Source: an uncultured Clostridiaceae bacterium
GTDB taxonomy: Bacteria > Bacillota > Clostridia > Lachnospirales > Lachnospiraceae
Direction of reading: 5' to 3'
Length of the DNA: 35,384 nucleotides
Assembly: GCA_947177415.1 (NCBI GenBank)
Contig: CAMWUK010000032.1
Span: forward strand, 1 to 35,384
This document shows, piece by piece, positions 24,202-32,759 of this stretch (position 1 is the first letter of the stretch; the number at the start of each line of letters is the position of its first letter). A program made the translations under genes and the position numbers. The notes beneath the pieces are model-generated. The model had not been told where the DNA came from. It did not search any database and saw only the letters and a program-made list of their open reading frames with translations.

Positions 24202-24635
24202 CTGGTGTTTTGCAGGAAGAGCAGTGTTGTGTGTTTACATAGGCTTGTACTTAATTTTTTTCATTTAGAAGATGCAGGTATGGTGCAGGTAAGAGGCGTT
24301 AAAGATATCAGAGATATTAAGGGAACAAAAGCATTAAAGGAAGCGTATGACTTAGGAAATTCAATAGAATGATATTTTGAGTTTGTATAATTGACAAATA
24401 GGGATGTGTGCAAATTTATTAACAGAGATTGTGGAAGAAACATTAACAAAAGGAATTAGATCTTTAGGGAAAGCAATAGGCAATTCTTAGAGGTCTTTTT
24501 TAGTTATAATGTATATTCCAAAGATTCTTAAGACAAACAGCGTGAATAATAGGTCAAGAATGACAGCAAAGTTTAAGCTAAAATTAAGGATACCGTAACT
24601 TGTATTCTTCGGATATACAAAGTACAATATCAATG
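24202..24635. other. Degenerate intergenic region
   Basis: No intact gene. Short open pieces with coding flavour (about 24262-24372, ending KEAYDLGNSIE, and about 24416-24490, ending SLGKAIGNS) suggest remains of one or two old genes in different frames, but I cannot name them. A small hairpin lies near 24598-24621. Confidence 0.4.
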
Positions 24636-24643
24636 TTGGCAGT

Positions 24644-24707
24644 GTAACTGAACAAAGGCGAATTATTATGGGCTTAAACGTAACTGTTCATGCTTCTGAA
24701 CAGTTAC
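24644..24707 (+). repeat. Family-1 partial element C
   Basis: It starts GTAACTG, lacks the left hairpin, and keeps the right half: GGCGAATTATTATGGGC, TTAAAC and the terminal GTAACTGTTCA/TGAACAGTTAC hairpin. No 8-bp duplication is seen at its edges, so it is a rearranged or deleted copy. Its right edge abuts a gene fragment. Confidence 0.75.
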
Positions 24708-24844
24708 ATGCGGAGCGTATTATTAGGGTCCAAAAAATGGGGAATACTTGGTTTATCCCAAAAAGTGCTGAAAAACCTGCTGATAAAAGATACAAGGATA
24801 AGGTGGGGGAAAATATAAAACAAAGGAAGGGTGCTGTTAAGTGA
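24707..24844 (+). pseudogene. C-terminal fragment of an excisionase-like helix-turn-helix protein
   Basis: Right after element C the frame reads RIIRVQKMGNTWFIPKSAEK and on to PADKRYKD, the wing and tail of the small HTH_17/MerR-like DNA-binding proteins (pattern GxxKxGxxWxIPxxAxKPxD) common in Clostridia mobile elements. The helix-turn-helix itself is gone, apparently replaced by the repeat. Its TGA (24842-24844) overlaps the GTG start of the response regulator. Confidence 0.6.
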
Positions 24845-25545
24845 ATAAATATAAAATTATGCTCGTTGATGATGAGCCAGATATATTACGATTACTTGAA
24901 AAAGCTCTAAACATAGAGGGATTTCACAATATTGTTAAAATTGATAATGGGATTTTGGCTGTTACCATGTGTAAGGAAATTCAGCCAGATATTATTATTT
25001 TAGATGTTATGCTGCCAGACATAGATGGATATGAAGTGTGTAAACAAATCCGAGAGTTTTCCTATTGCCCAGTATTATTTCTTTCTTCCAAAAATGATGA
25101 ATTGGATAAAATACTTGGCTTGGCTGTTGGTGGAGATGATTATGTCACAAAGCCATTCAGCCCAAAAGAAATAGCATATAGGGTGAAAGCCGGGTTACGC
25201 CGTGCGGAATACAGACAAGTTCCAATACAGGATCTCTCTATTAGAATTGGTGAGCTGATGATAGACACTGACGGCTGCAGGGTAATGAAGAATGATAAGG
25301 AAATCGGGCTGACCGCACGGGAATTTGAGATTTTACGGTATTTGGCGGAGAATTTAGGACGGGTAATCAGCCGTGAACGCCTATATGAAACCATTTGGGG
25401 TGAGGACAGTTTCGGATGTGATAATACGATGATGGTACACATCCGTCATTTGCGTGAAAAGTTAGAGGAAAACCCCGCAACGCCCAAATATATTATCACG
25501 ATGAAAGGCTTAGGCTATAAGCTGGTAAATCCATATGAGAAATAA
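24841..25545 (+). CDS. OmpR-family response regulator
   Basis: 234 residues. The receiver domain has DDEPD (10-14), the phospho-acceptor Asp at about 55 in IILDVMLPD and the conserved Lys at about 104 (VTKPFS). The C-terminal winged helix has LTAREFEILRYLAENLGRVISRERLYETIWG and a VHIRHLREKLEENPATPKYIITMKGLGYKL end, close to VanR-type regulators. The start is GTG 24841, within GTGA, with GGAAGGGTG upstream. It overlaps the kinase gene by 11 bp and probably controls the ABC genes that follow. Confidence 0.95.
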   Translation: MNKYKIMLVDDEPDILRLLEKALNIEGFHNIVKIDNGILAVTMCKEIQPDIIILDVMLPDIDGYEVCKQIREFSYCPVLFLSSKNDELDKILGLAVGGDDYVTKPFSPKEIAYRVKAGLRRAEYRQVPIQDLSIRIGELMIDTDGCRVMKNDKEIGLTAREFEILRYLAENLGRVISRERLYETIWGEDSFGCDNTMMVHIRHLREKLEENPATPKYIITMKGLGYKLVNPYEK

Positions 25546-26950
25546 AAAGAAACAAAATCCATTTTTACGATTATTCGTTTTAGTGTCAGCATTACTTCTT
25601 ATCGCTGTTGTTATTGCAATCGGAATGTTCTACTACATTTTCGGAATAACTGAGCCAGAAGGTTTGAGCCTGGCATCATGGCCACACAGGTTTACAGATA
25701 ATTTTTCAGTATGGATGGAGAACCATAATGGCAATGTCAAAATAAAAGAAATAGGGCTTGAGCGGTTGGATGAATATGGGCTGTGGCTTCAGGTCATTGA
25801 TGAAACAGGAAAAGAAGTTTTTTGCCACAACAAGCCTGAGAATTATCCAATCAGATACTCTGCATCTGAACTGATTTCACTTCGCACAAGTGTTTATGAA
25901 CAGGGAAACACCGTTTTTGTGAACAGCTGTGAAGATTCAGGGAAAACATGGAGTTATTTGATTGGATTTCCTTATGCAATAGGGAAGCATATGATTTACT
26001 CTAACGGGGAAAATGTGGGAATGCTTTCACCATTGTTCCGCAAGGGAATATTCTTCATTTTGTGTGCCATTTTTCTGTTTGTGATTTGTTATGGCTTTTG
26101 GCTTACCAGACATCTTGGCAAAATAGCAAAAGGTATTGGGAATGTTTCAATGCGTTCCTATACTCCGCTGCCCGAAAAAGGAGTATTTGGCGAAATCTAT
26201 GAGGCACTTAATAAGATGGATACGGAAATCTGCCACAGTGATAAGGTTCAGCAGGATACGGAACGGATACGCAAAGAGTGGATTGCAAATATTACGCACG
26301 ATTTGAAAACACCACTCTCACCAATTAAGGGCTATGCAGAATTGCTTATGGACAGTCCCGCCCTTGACAGTGAAACCATACAGGAATACGGTGGAATTAT
26401 CTTAAAGAATGTGAATCATACAGAAAAAATGATTAACGATTTAAAGTTGACCTACCAACTGGATTCAGGTGCATTACCATACCATCCACAGACGGTACAC
26501 CTTGTGCGTTTTTTGAAAGAGCTGGTCATTGATATTGTAAATGACCCTGCCTTTACTAATCGTAGTATTGAGTTTGAAAGTAATATACAAGAATGTGAGG
26601 TTTGCCTTGACATTGATTTATTCCGTCGTGCCGTGAATAACCTTATCATTAATGCATTGACGCATAACCCACCTGAAACAAAAGTAACAATCAGTATAGA
26701 CACAGGTTCGAAAAAGAGGATATTGATTTGTATTTGTGATAACGGAATAGGTATGAGTGACAAGGAAAAGTCGGAACTTTTTAACCGATATTACAGAGGG
26801 ACAAACACCAAAGAGAAACCAGAGGGAAGCGGTCTTGGACTTGCGATTGCAAAACAGATTATAACACTCCACAATGGAAATATTGCTGTTAAAAGTAAAC
26901 GGGGTGAAGGTACGCAGTTTACTATCGTTCTTCCTTGGGGGAATCAATAA
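25535..26950 (+). CDS. Membrane sensor histidine kinase
   Basis: 471 residues: transmembrane helix near 10-35, an extracytoplasmic sensor of about 130 residues, a second helix near 168-190, a HAMP-like stretch, HisKA with His at about 255 (ANITHDLKTPLSPIKGYAEL), and HATPase_c with N box NNLIINALTHNP, G1 DNGIGMS and G2 GSGLGLAIAKQI. All catalytic boxes are intact. The sensor domain is unlike the short loop of BceS kinases, so direct ligand sensing outside the cell is likely (inference). It is translationally coupled to the regulator. Confidence 0.94.
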   Translation: MRNKKKQNPFLRLFVLVSALLLIAVVIAIGMFYYIFGITEPEGLSLASWPHRFTDNFSVWMENHNGNVKIKEIGLERLDEYGLWLQVIDETGKEVFCHNKPENYPIRYSASELISLRTSVYEQGNTVFVNSCEDSGKTWSYLIGFPYAIGKHMIYSNGENVGMLSPLFRKGIFFILCAIFLFVICYGFWLTRHLGKIAKGIGNVSMRSYTPLPEKGVFGEIYEALNKMDTEICHSDKVQQDTERIRKEWIANITHDLKTPLSPIKGYAELLMDSPALDSETIQEYGGIILKNVNHTEKMINDLKLTYQLDSGALPYHPQTVHLVRFLKELVIDIVNDPAFTNRSIEFESNIQECEVCLDIDLFRRAVNNLIINALTHNPPETKVTISIDTGSKKRILICICDNGIGMSDKEKSELFNRYYRGTNTKEKPEGSGLGLAIAKQIITLHNGNIAVKSKRGEGTQFTIVLPWGNQ

Positions 26951-26989
26951 CTTAAGGTTAAATTAAGATACAAAAAAGCACTGCCTAAG

Positions 26990-27028
26990 ATAGATGGTTT
27001 ATGCTTAAAGCTAGGTCATCTATTTTTT
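26990..27028 (+). terminator. Possible attenuator between kinase and ABC genes
   Basis: ATAGATG (26990-26996) pairs with CATCTAT (27017-27023), followed by a T-run. The 20-nt apical part can fold further. Just upstream, CTTAAGGTTAAATTAAG (26951-26967) is a direct/inverted TTAAG arrangement that could be a regulator site. Together these suggest separate control of the transporter genes. Confidence 0.45.
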
Positions 27029-27059
27029 GTGCCTATAAAAATGAATGAGGAGGTTTTGT

Positions 27060-27944
27060 ATGGAATTACAGTTACAAGATTTAAGAAAACAGTACGCAAA
27101 AAAATGTGCCGTCAACAATGTAAGTGCCAATTTAGTGCCGGGAGTATATGGGCTGCTTGGTGCAAATGGTGCGGGCAAGACAACGCTGATGCGGATGATA
27201 TGCGGTGTTTTGAAACCAACTTCGGGCAGCATCCGTTTAAATGGAAAAACAATCGAGCAATTAGGCGAGCAATATTATACCCATTTGGGATATATGCCAC
27301 AGGATTTCGGTTTTTATCCTGATTTCACCGCCCGTGAATTTATGCTGTATATGGCAGCAGTGAAAGGGCTTGATAAAAGACAGGCAAAAAAACGAACAGA
27401 GGATTTGCTCCACATGGTAAACCTGACCGATGTGGCAAATAAAAAAATCAGATCCTATTCTGGAGGTATGAAACAGCGTCTTGGAATCGCACAGGCAGAA
27501 CTAAACAGCCCATCTATCTTGATATTGGATGAACCTACGGCGGGGCTTGACCCAAAAGAAAGAGTGCGTTTCCGCAATATTATTTCAGATTTTGCAAAAG
27601 AAAAAATTGTTATTTTATCCACGCATATCGTTTCTGATGTTTCTTATATTGCAGATACGATTTTGATGATGAAGCAAGGAAGTTTTCTTTTGCACGAGGG
27701 GGTGGGTACGGTTACAGACAGTATCAAAGGCAAGGTGTGGGAACTCTTAGTTGATGAAAGGACTGCTGCGGAATATAGCAGGAATTTTTCTGTTGTAAAC
27801 CTTCACCACGAAAACAATATGGTGCGGCTACGCATAATAGAGGAAACTGCTCCAAGGGAAGATGCACAGATTGTAGAGCCGGGCTTAGAAGATTTATTTT
27901 TGTATTATTTTGGTAAAGAAATTGAGAAACAGGAGGAAAGGTAA
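27060..27944 (+). CDS. ABC transporter ATP-binding protein
   Basis: 294 residues with Walker A GANGAGKTTLM, Q-loop MPQDFG, signature YSGGMKQRLGIAQ, Walker B ILILDEPTAGLDP and the H-loop STHIVSD. The C-terminal extension (about 215-294) is typical of export-type ATPases of the CcmA/antibiotic class. The frame opens at 27045, but ATG 27060 with GAGGAGG is the start. The next gene starts two bases downstream. Confidence 0.95.
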   Translation: MELQLQDLRKQYAKKCAVNNVSANLVPGVYGLLGANGAGKTTLMRMICGVLKPTSGSIRLNGKTIEQLGEQYYTHLGYMPQDFGFYPDFTAREFMLYMAAVKGLDKRQAKKRTEDLLHMVNLTDVANKKIRSYSGGMKQRLGIAQAELNSPSILILDEPTAGLDPKERVRFRNIISDFAKEKIVILSTHIVSDVSYIADTILMMKQGSFLLHEGVGTVTDSIKGKVWELLVDERTAAEYSRNFSVVNLHHENNMVRLRIIEETAPREDAQIVEPGLEDLFLYYFGKEIEKQEER

Positions 27945-27945
27945 T

Positions 27946-29172
27946 ATGTTGGTAAAATATGAGTTTTTGAAGATACTGCGTAAAAAATCTACTTTAATCG
28001 TGATGGCAGTAAGCCTCATTTTAACAGGGTTTCTTTTCGGGCTGCCCATTATGCAATACCAAACTTACAATCAGGATGGTGTCATAAAGGGGGCAGAGGG
28101 TATTGCTTATGAAAAAGGGCAGTATGCGAAGCTGTCAGTTCCTTTGTCCGAAGAATATGTTGCCAAAACAATCCGGGAAGTGCAGGGACTTTTTGAAAAC
28201 CCTGAAAATATCGGATATGATGGAAATGAGCAGTTTTTAATTGGCAATGCCTATTGGAATGGAGTTGCACCAAGGGAAAAAATGCTTAATTTAATTGCCA
28301 ACACTTACAGTAATCTAAATGAAATTTGGGGATATAACAATCTCCCTGATTTGGTTATAAAAGACGGAGCGTCCTTTTATCAGATGATGGAAGAGAAGAT
28401 ACAAACCCTGCTTAACAATCCATCCCGAAAATTATCCAATAAACAAAAAGAATATTGGGGCAGTATGGCGGACAAGGTGGAAACACCACTGCAATATGGA
28501 TATTATGAAGGATGGGAAGTCATTATAAGCAGCTTTGAGCTTTTAATGTTTACATTATTGGCTATCTGCATTGTGGTTGCCCCTGTCTTTTCTGGTGAAT
28601 ATCAGGCGGGAACAGATGCGGTAATTTTATCTGCAAAGTATGGAAAAACAAAACTGACAACAGCAAAAATTGTAGCATCACTTTTATTTGGAACAGCTGC
28701 ATTTATACTCCATATTGTTGTGGCATGTGGATTGCCACTTGCAGCGTTTGGGGTCGATGGCTGGAATCTGCCATTGCAGATTGCAAATACAACAATTCCT
28801 TACCCATTGACATTTTTACAAGCTGTTCTTATCAATATAGGAATTATTTACTTGGTACTCCTTGCTATGGTAGGACTGACACTCCTTTTGTCTGCACAAA
28901 TGAAAAGTCCTTATCTTGTGCTAATTATTCTTGTTCCCATACTGTTCATTCCTATGTTCCTAACACCAAACGGAACAACAGGGGTATATAATCTGACTTT
29001 GTTTTTGCTGCCCTATCGTTCAACAATGCCAGAATTTGGCAAGTATATTTCATACCAATTCGGCGGTTTGGTTTTGGACACGCTCACCGTAAGGGCGATT
29101 CTTTATGCTTTTTTAACAGTAATTATGCTGCCGTTAGCAAGATTAGGATTTAAGAAACATCAGGTTGCGTAA
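27946..29172 (+). CDS. ABC-2 type transporter permease
   Basis: 408 residues. One N-terminal helix (STLIVMAVSLILTGFLFGLPI), a large extracellular domain of about 180 residues, then five to six helices near the C-terminus (for example FELLMFTLLAICIVVAPVFSG, AVLINIGIIYLVLLAMVGLTLLL). This is the ABC2_membrane layout of exporters paired with the preceding ATPase. The best start is ATG 27946, with CAGGAGGAAAGG just before it. The substrate is unknown; the linked two-component system suggests an antimicrobial peptide or envelope stress response (inference). Confidence 0.9.
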   Translation: MLVKYEFLKILRKKSTLIVMAVSLILTGFLFGLPIMQYQTYNQDGVIKGAEGIAYEKGQYAKLSVPLSEEYVAKTIREVQGLFENPENIGYDGNEQFLIGNAYWNGVAPREKMLNLIANTYSNLNEIWGYNNLPDLVIKDGASFYQMMEEKIQTLLNNPSRKLSNKQKEYWGSMADKVETPLQYGYYEGWEVIISSFELLMFTLLAICIVVAPVFSGEYQAGTDAVILSAKYGKTKLTTAKIVASLLFGTAAFILHIVVACGLPLAAFGVDGWNLPLQIANTTIPYPLTFLQAVLINIGIIYLVLLAMVGLTLLLSAQMKSPYLVLIILVPILFIPMFLTPNGTTGVYNLTLFLLPYRSTMPEFGKYISYQFGGLVLDTLTVRAILYAFLTVIMLPLARLGFKKHQVA

Positions 29173-29183
29173 GGAGGTAAAGA

Positions 29184-29561
29184 ATGAAAAAGAAAAAAAT
29201 AATGATTATAGGTGTTATGATAATTTTGGCAGTCATTATTGTCGGTGTAATGGCGGTTTACCAGTCCATAAGATGGTCTGAAAAGTCATTTGAAGCTACT
29301 GTTCAGAAAATTGTCACACAACCTGATGGAGAGGTTCGGTTGATTGTACAACGTACAACTGAAATCTATGGTAGTCCTATCAATTCTCTCGGTATCAGCG
29401 AGAATACAAAACTGCTTGGTGGAGATGGGAAAGAAATAGCAATTACTGATTTTCAACAAGGAAATGCTGTTACCGTAATATTAAAAGATGCATTTACAGA
29501 AGAAACACCATATTATTATCCTACAGTATATAAGGTAAAAATTATGGATACTGACAAATAA
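29184..29561 (+). CDS. Small membrane-anchored extracytoplasmic protein
   Basis: 125 residues: a Lys-rich start and one hydrophobic segment (IMIIGVMIILAVIIVGVMAVY), then a beta-rich extracellular domain of about 95 residues (FEATVQKIV, VRLIVQRTTEIYG, VTVILKDAFTEETPYYYPTVYKVKI) that looks like an OB-fold. Such proteins often close two-component/ABC operons. It starts 11 bp after the permease with TAAGGAGG. Function is not known, possibly an accessory or sensor subunit. A hairpin at 29581-29611 follows. Confidence 0.75.
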   Translation: MKKKKIMIIGVMIILAVIIVGVMAVYQSIRWSEKSFEATVQKIVTQPDGEVRLIVQRTTEIYGSPINSLGISENTKLLGGDGKEIAITDFQQGNAVTVILKDAFTEETPYYYPTVYKVKIMDTDK

Positions 29562-29580
29562 AATCTAAGGGGAATATATG

Positions 29581-29611
29581 CCCACCGAATAAAAAACGAT
29601 TTTTTGGTGGG
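29581..29611 (+). terminator. Hairpin ending the two-component/ABC operon
   Basis: CCCACC pairs with GGTGGG, and an inner AAAAAA pairs with TTTTTT. No clear U-tail follows, so efficiency is uncertain, but its place just after the last gene fits a terminator. Confidence 0.55.
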
Positions 29612-29648
29612 ATGTGTTCCCATGCTCTGATTTCCCTCCAGCTGCGTT

Positions 29649-29864
29649 TTGAAGTTTGAAGGACAATACAGAAAATACTATGGTGCAGTTGTTATTTTGT
29701 TAGGTGCAGTAGCAGAAGTTAGAGAATCATGGGCAGAAAAGAGGATTAAACGATCTGTTCGTCAGGAATACAAGAACAAATATCCTAGACATTCTGCTTT
29801 TCAAGGAGAATTAAATTTATATTTGGGTAAATTAAAAGAGATTGAGATTGTATACACAATATAG
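29649..29864 (+). CDS. Doubtful ORF or gene fragment (71 residues)
   Basis: A TTG-initiated frame with no ribosome site. It encodes a basic protein (SWAEKRIKRSVRQEYKNKYP) that ends YLGKLKEIEIVYTI. It may be the tail of a lost gene, or chance. I do not recognise it. Confidence 0.25.
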   Translation: MKFEGQYRKYYGAVVILLGAVAEVRESWAEKRIKRSVRQEYKNKYPRHSAFQGELNLYLGKLKEIEIVYTI

Positions 29865-29982
29865 CAGATGTTCAATTATAAAGTACTTATATAGATTATC
29901 CTCAATTAGTTACATCCTATATTTTTCAAAATCTTGCAAATAATGTCGAATATTGTTTGTTTGAAAAATTTTTAAATTTCTA

Positions 29983-30011
29983 TATACAAATGCAAAATTA
30001 AAGTATATAAT
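29983..30011 (+). promoter_or_regulatory. Promoter of the SH3-domain gene
   Basis: A perfect TATAAT (30006-30011) with TATACA (29983-29988) 17 bp upstream, about 50 bp before the ATG. The -35 is weak. Confidence 0.55.
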
Positions 30012-30060
30012 AGTATTTGCAATGTAGGAGTAGTTATATGAGTTAAGGAGGTTATTTTTT

Positions 30061-30414
30061 ATGAAGAGGTTAGAAAAAACAGTGTTTTTACTAATGACAA
30101 GTGTGATATTTAATCTGTCAGTAGCCATGCCAGTACAGGCTAAAGTGATTACGGATAATATCAGTAATAACGTAGCCAATATTACACCAAGAATTGATAT
30201 TAATTATCCTACTCCAGCTTTGATAAATGGTAGTAATGTACCATTAAGAGAAACACCAGGTTTATCTGGTGAGGTTTTACAGACACTACAACAAGGTTAT
30301 TTTATACAAATCAATACAGAAAAAGCGGTAGAAGAGGATGGTATAAAGTGGTATCCATGCAAATATGGATATATATATGGATATGTAGATGCACGATATG
30401 TTCGTATAATATAA
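30061..30414 (+). CDS. Secreted SH3-domain protein
   Basis: 117 residues. A signal peptide (MKRLEKTVFLLMTSVIFNLS, ending in VQA before KV at about 29-30) is followed by an SH3b domain: GSNVPLRETPGLSGEVLQTLQQGYFIQI ... GIKWYPCKYGYIYGYVDARYVRII. It is probably exported and binds cell wall, acting alone since no catalytic domain is attached. AAGGAGG precedes ATG 30061, with a promoter at 29983-30011 and a terminator at 30470-30510, so it is a single-gene unit. Confidence 0.88.
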   Translation: MKRLEKTVFLLMTSVIFNLSVAMPVQAKVITDNISNNVANITPRIDINYPTPALINGSNVPLRETPGLSGEVLQTLQQGYFIQINTEKAVEEDGIKWYPCKYGYIYGYVDARYVRII

Positions 30415-30469
30415 CCATATAATACATAACATAATTGTATTAACAGAAATAAAAACTGCTACATTGTAA

Positions 30470-30518
30470 GGGAGTATTACACATAGATTTTTCTATTGGG
30501 TGATACTCCCTTTTCTAC
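30470..30518 (+). terminator. Terminator of the SH3-domain gene
   Basis: GGGAGTAT (30470-30477) pairs with ATACTCCC (30503-30510), with ATAG/CTAT pairing inside, followed by TTTTCTACTTT. Confidence 0.82.
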
Positions 30519-30653
30519 TTTATAGGAAAGTTCGTCCTATAAAGTAAAAACGCTTCGCTTAGGATGTGCACAGATGCGTAAGGAATATTGTTGCAAAAAA
30601 ACATGCAACACGCATCTGGCAAAAAAGTGTGCAATCCCCTCATGAATGAGGGG
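30516..30653 (+). repeat. Family-2 structured element, copy 1
   Basis: Hairpin 1: TACTTTATAGGA (30516-30527) with TCCTATAAAGTA (30535-30546). Then GCTTCGC and the conserved core AGGATGTGCA (30561-30570). Hairpin 2: outer stem AGATGCGT (30572-30579)/ACGCATCT (30610-30617), a one-sided bulge AAGGAATATT, inner stem GTTGCA/TGCAAC. Hairpin 3: CCCCTCAT/ATGAGGGG. Copy 2 (34790-34933) has the same layout with different stems. Another hairpin, GTGGGCTTGCCCAC, follows near 30668. Confidence 0.7.
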
Positions 30654-30813
30654 TTAAGGGGGGGTGATGTGGGCTTGCCCACTTTATTCTAATTGTTTAA
30701 ACTGATTTAGCTGCTAAAATAATCCAAATATCTAAAAAAGGAGGTAACCACATAAGTCAGGTTCTGATAGCGAAAAGGAGAGTGGTATGGTATAATTGAC
30801 ATGTGCATCCTCG

Positions 30814-30858
30814 TTTACGAAACACGCAGTAAATGCGTGTTCCTACCTGAATAGTTAT
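30814..30858 (-). repeat. Family-1 partial element D
   Basis: Reverse orientation; only the end with the AACACGCA/TGCGTGTT hairpin and the CCTGAATAGTTAT terminus remains (final base changed). It lies just before the ribosome site of the next gene and may affect its expression. Confidence 0.7.
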
Positions 30859-30884
30859 GATTTTTTATGATATGGAGGTTTATA

Positions 30885-31646
30885 GTGATTGGAATATATT
30901 TTAGTGGAACGGGAAATTCCAGATATGCTTTGGAAGTTTTTTTGAAAGAATATGATAAATCCTTTAAAAGCTTTTCGATAGAAGATGAAAACGTTGTCAA
31001 TCAAATAAAGAGTAACGATGAGATTGTCATAAGTTACCCCGTACAATATAGCAACATTCCTAAAATATTAAAGGATTTTATTGAGCAATATCCATATTTG
31101 TGGCAAGGCAAAAAAGTCTTTATAATTGCGACAATGGGATTATTTAGTGGGGATGGAGCAGGCATTCTGGCACGTTTATTACATAAGTATGGAGCAGAAA
31201 TTATAGGTGGTTTACATTTAAAAATGCCAGATAGCATAGCAGATGAAAAAGCATTGAAAAGGTCATTAGAAAAGAATAGGGAACTGGTAGAGCAGGCACA
31301 AAAAAAGATAATACATGCAGTTTATAGTATGAAAAGCAATAGACCAACCAGGGAAGGAATTGGTTTGTTGTATCAAATGGCAGGATTTTTTGGGCAACGT
31401 TTATATTTTTATAATAAAACAAGAAAATATACGAATAAGTTGAAGATAGATAAAGCAAAGTGCATTGGTTGTGGTGTATGTGTGAAATTATGCCCTATGA
31501 AGAACTTGAGTGTAAGCCATGGTGTAGCAAAAGCAAAGGAATCCTGTACAATGTGTTACCGCTGCATCAACAGATGTCCTAAACAGGCAATTACGTTGCT
31601 AGGAAAAACAGTCGTAGAGCAAGGAACAATAGAAAAATATTTATGA
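30885..31646 (+). CDS. EFR1-type flavodoxin-ferredoxin fusion protein
   Basis: 253 residues. The N-terminal half is flavodoxin-like (IYFSGTGNSRYALEVFL, the FMN phosphate loop; VISYPVQYSNIPKILKDF; FIIATMGLFSGDGAG). The C-terminal part has two 4Fe-4S motifs, CIGCGVCVKLCPM and CTMCYRCINRCPK. Such EFR1-family proteins shuttle electrons in anaerobes. The frame opens at 30867, but GTG 30885 with TATGGAGG matches the family N-terminus. It sits directly after element D. Confidence 0.92.
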   Translation: MIGIYFSGTGNSRYALEVFLKEYDKSFKSFSIEDENVVNQIKSNDEIVISYPVQYSNIPKILKDFIEQYPYLWQGKKVFIIATMGLFSGDGAGILARLLHKYGAEIIGGLHLKMPDSIADEKALKRSLEKNRELVEQAQKKIIHAVYSMKSNRPTREGIGLLYQMAGFFGQRLYFYNKTRKYTNKLKIDKAKCIGCGVCVKLCPMKNLSVSHGVAKAKESCTMCYRCINRCPKQAITLLGKTVVEQGTIEKYL

Positions 31647-31747
31647 AAACTCAATTAATATATAATAATATATTCGATAGTATAATAAAACTATAGTTCG
31701 ATATTTAATAAAATGTGATAATGTCTAGTTAAGGGAGGTTATACTTA

Positions 31748-32530
31748 ATGATTTATGAAATAGAAAAAAGAGAAAGTGCAGAGTATATTTTTGCAAACTG
31801 GCAAGAAACACTAATCTGGTCATGTTTACAAGGGGTCATGGGACATATTTATGCAAATGATATGGAAAATCCAACTTCGGCTATGGCAATATTGGGTGAT
31901 TTTTGCTTTTTTGCAGGTACACCTGATAAGGAGCTTATTGCATATAAACCAGAGTGGTGTAAGCAAGATTTTATAATTGCTGTGCCACAAAATGACCAAT
32001 GGGCAGGGTTACTAGAAGATTATTATGGAGACAAAGCCAAACAGGTTGTGCGGTATGCCATTAAAAAAGAGCCAGACATTTTTGATAAAAGCAAATTAAA
32101 TGATATTGTAGAATCACTTCCAAGTGAATATACAATAAAAATGATAGATGAGAAATTATTCAATTATTGCAGGAATGAACAGTGGTGTAGGGATTTGGTA
32201 TCACAATTTGCAGATTATCAGATATATAACAAAATAGGTTTGGGAGTTGTTATTTTAAAGGATGGTGTTCCAGTTTCTGGAGCATCTTCTTACTCTGCTT
32301 ATCTTGATGGAATCGAAATTGAAGTTGATACCAAAAAAGAATACCAAAGAAAAGGACTGGCTTTGGTATGTGGTGCCAGACTTATTCTAGAATGTCTTGA
32401 TAGGGGATTATATCCAAGTTGGGATGCACAGAATTTATGGTCAGTAGCTTTGGCAGAAAAATTGGGATATCATTTTGACTATGCGTATAATGCATACGAA
32501 ATTCAAGATTATCAGTTGAAAGAAAGTTGA
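31748..32530 (+). CDS. GNAT-family acetyltransferase (GNAT_acetyltran type)
   Basis: 260 residues, the size of the two-part family: an N-terminal domain (YIFANWQETLIWSCLQGVMGHIYAN, SAMAILGDFCFFAGTP) and a C-terminal GNAT fold with VDTKKEYQRKGLALVCGARLI, the acetyl-CoA loop Q-R-K-G, and SVALAEKLGYHFDYAYNAYEI. Substrate unknown. GGGAGG precedes ATG 31748. AT-rich spacers with inverted pieces (ATAGT/ACTAT) lie upstream, near 31675-31695. Confidence 0.9.
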   Translation: MIYEIEKRESAEYIFANWQETLIWSCLQGVMGHIYANDMENPTSAMAILGDFCFFAGTPDKELIAYKPEWCKQDFIIAVPQNDQWAGLLEDYYGDKAKQVVRYAIKKEPDIFDKSKLNDIVESLPSEYTIKMIDEKLFNYCRNEQWCRDLVSQFADYQIYNKIGLGVVILKDGVPVSGASSYSAYLDGIEIEVDTKKEYQRKGLALVCGARLILECLDRGLYPSWDAQNLWSVALAEKLGYHFDYAYNAYEIQDYQLKES

Positions 32531-32631
32531 TTGCTATGCACTTTCGCAATTACTAATTGTTATATCTCTTAGTAACACTTTTATCGGGATATATGGCACA
32601 CAGTGCTTTATATATAAAACAAAGATAAAAA

Positions 32632-32727
32632 CGCAATGTGAGATTTCCTCACTAGAGCTGGTAGGTAGCCCAGCCGTACCATTAGAAATGATGGTGTAAG
32701 TAACCCTCCCCCTCCGGGGTCGTCCAT
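32632..32727 (+). ncRNA. yjdF riboswitch (azaaromatic-sensing RNA)
   Basis: The 5' leader of yjdF holds conserved-looking stems: GTGAG/CTCAC (32638-32652), GCTGG-TAGGTAGC-CCAGC, TACCAT/ATGGTGTA, and CCCC/GGGG, ending in GGGGTCGTCC. Layout, gene context and wording of the loops match my knowledge of the yjdF RNA motif, which binds azaaromatic compounds. The CCCTCC at 32704-32709 can pair with the Shine-Dalgarno GGAGGG at 32748-32753, suggesting control of translation (inference). I cannot run a covariance search. Confidence 0.85.
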
Positions 32728-32759
32728 TCTTTGTTCAAAACTTTTTAGGAGGGATTATT

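Noticed and set aside
29649-29864. A relaxase or transposase tail
   Set aside because: The sequence is too short and shows no recognisable motif; kept only as a doubtful frame.
30721-30812. A gene start after the strong AAAGGAGG near 30737
   Set aside because: No start codon follows at the right distance and all frames stop within about 20 codons; probably a dead gene start.
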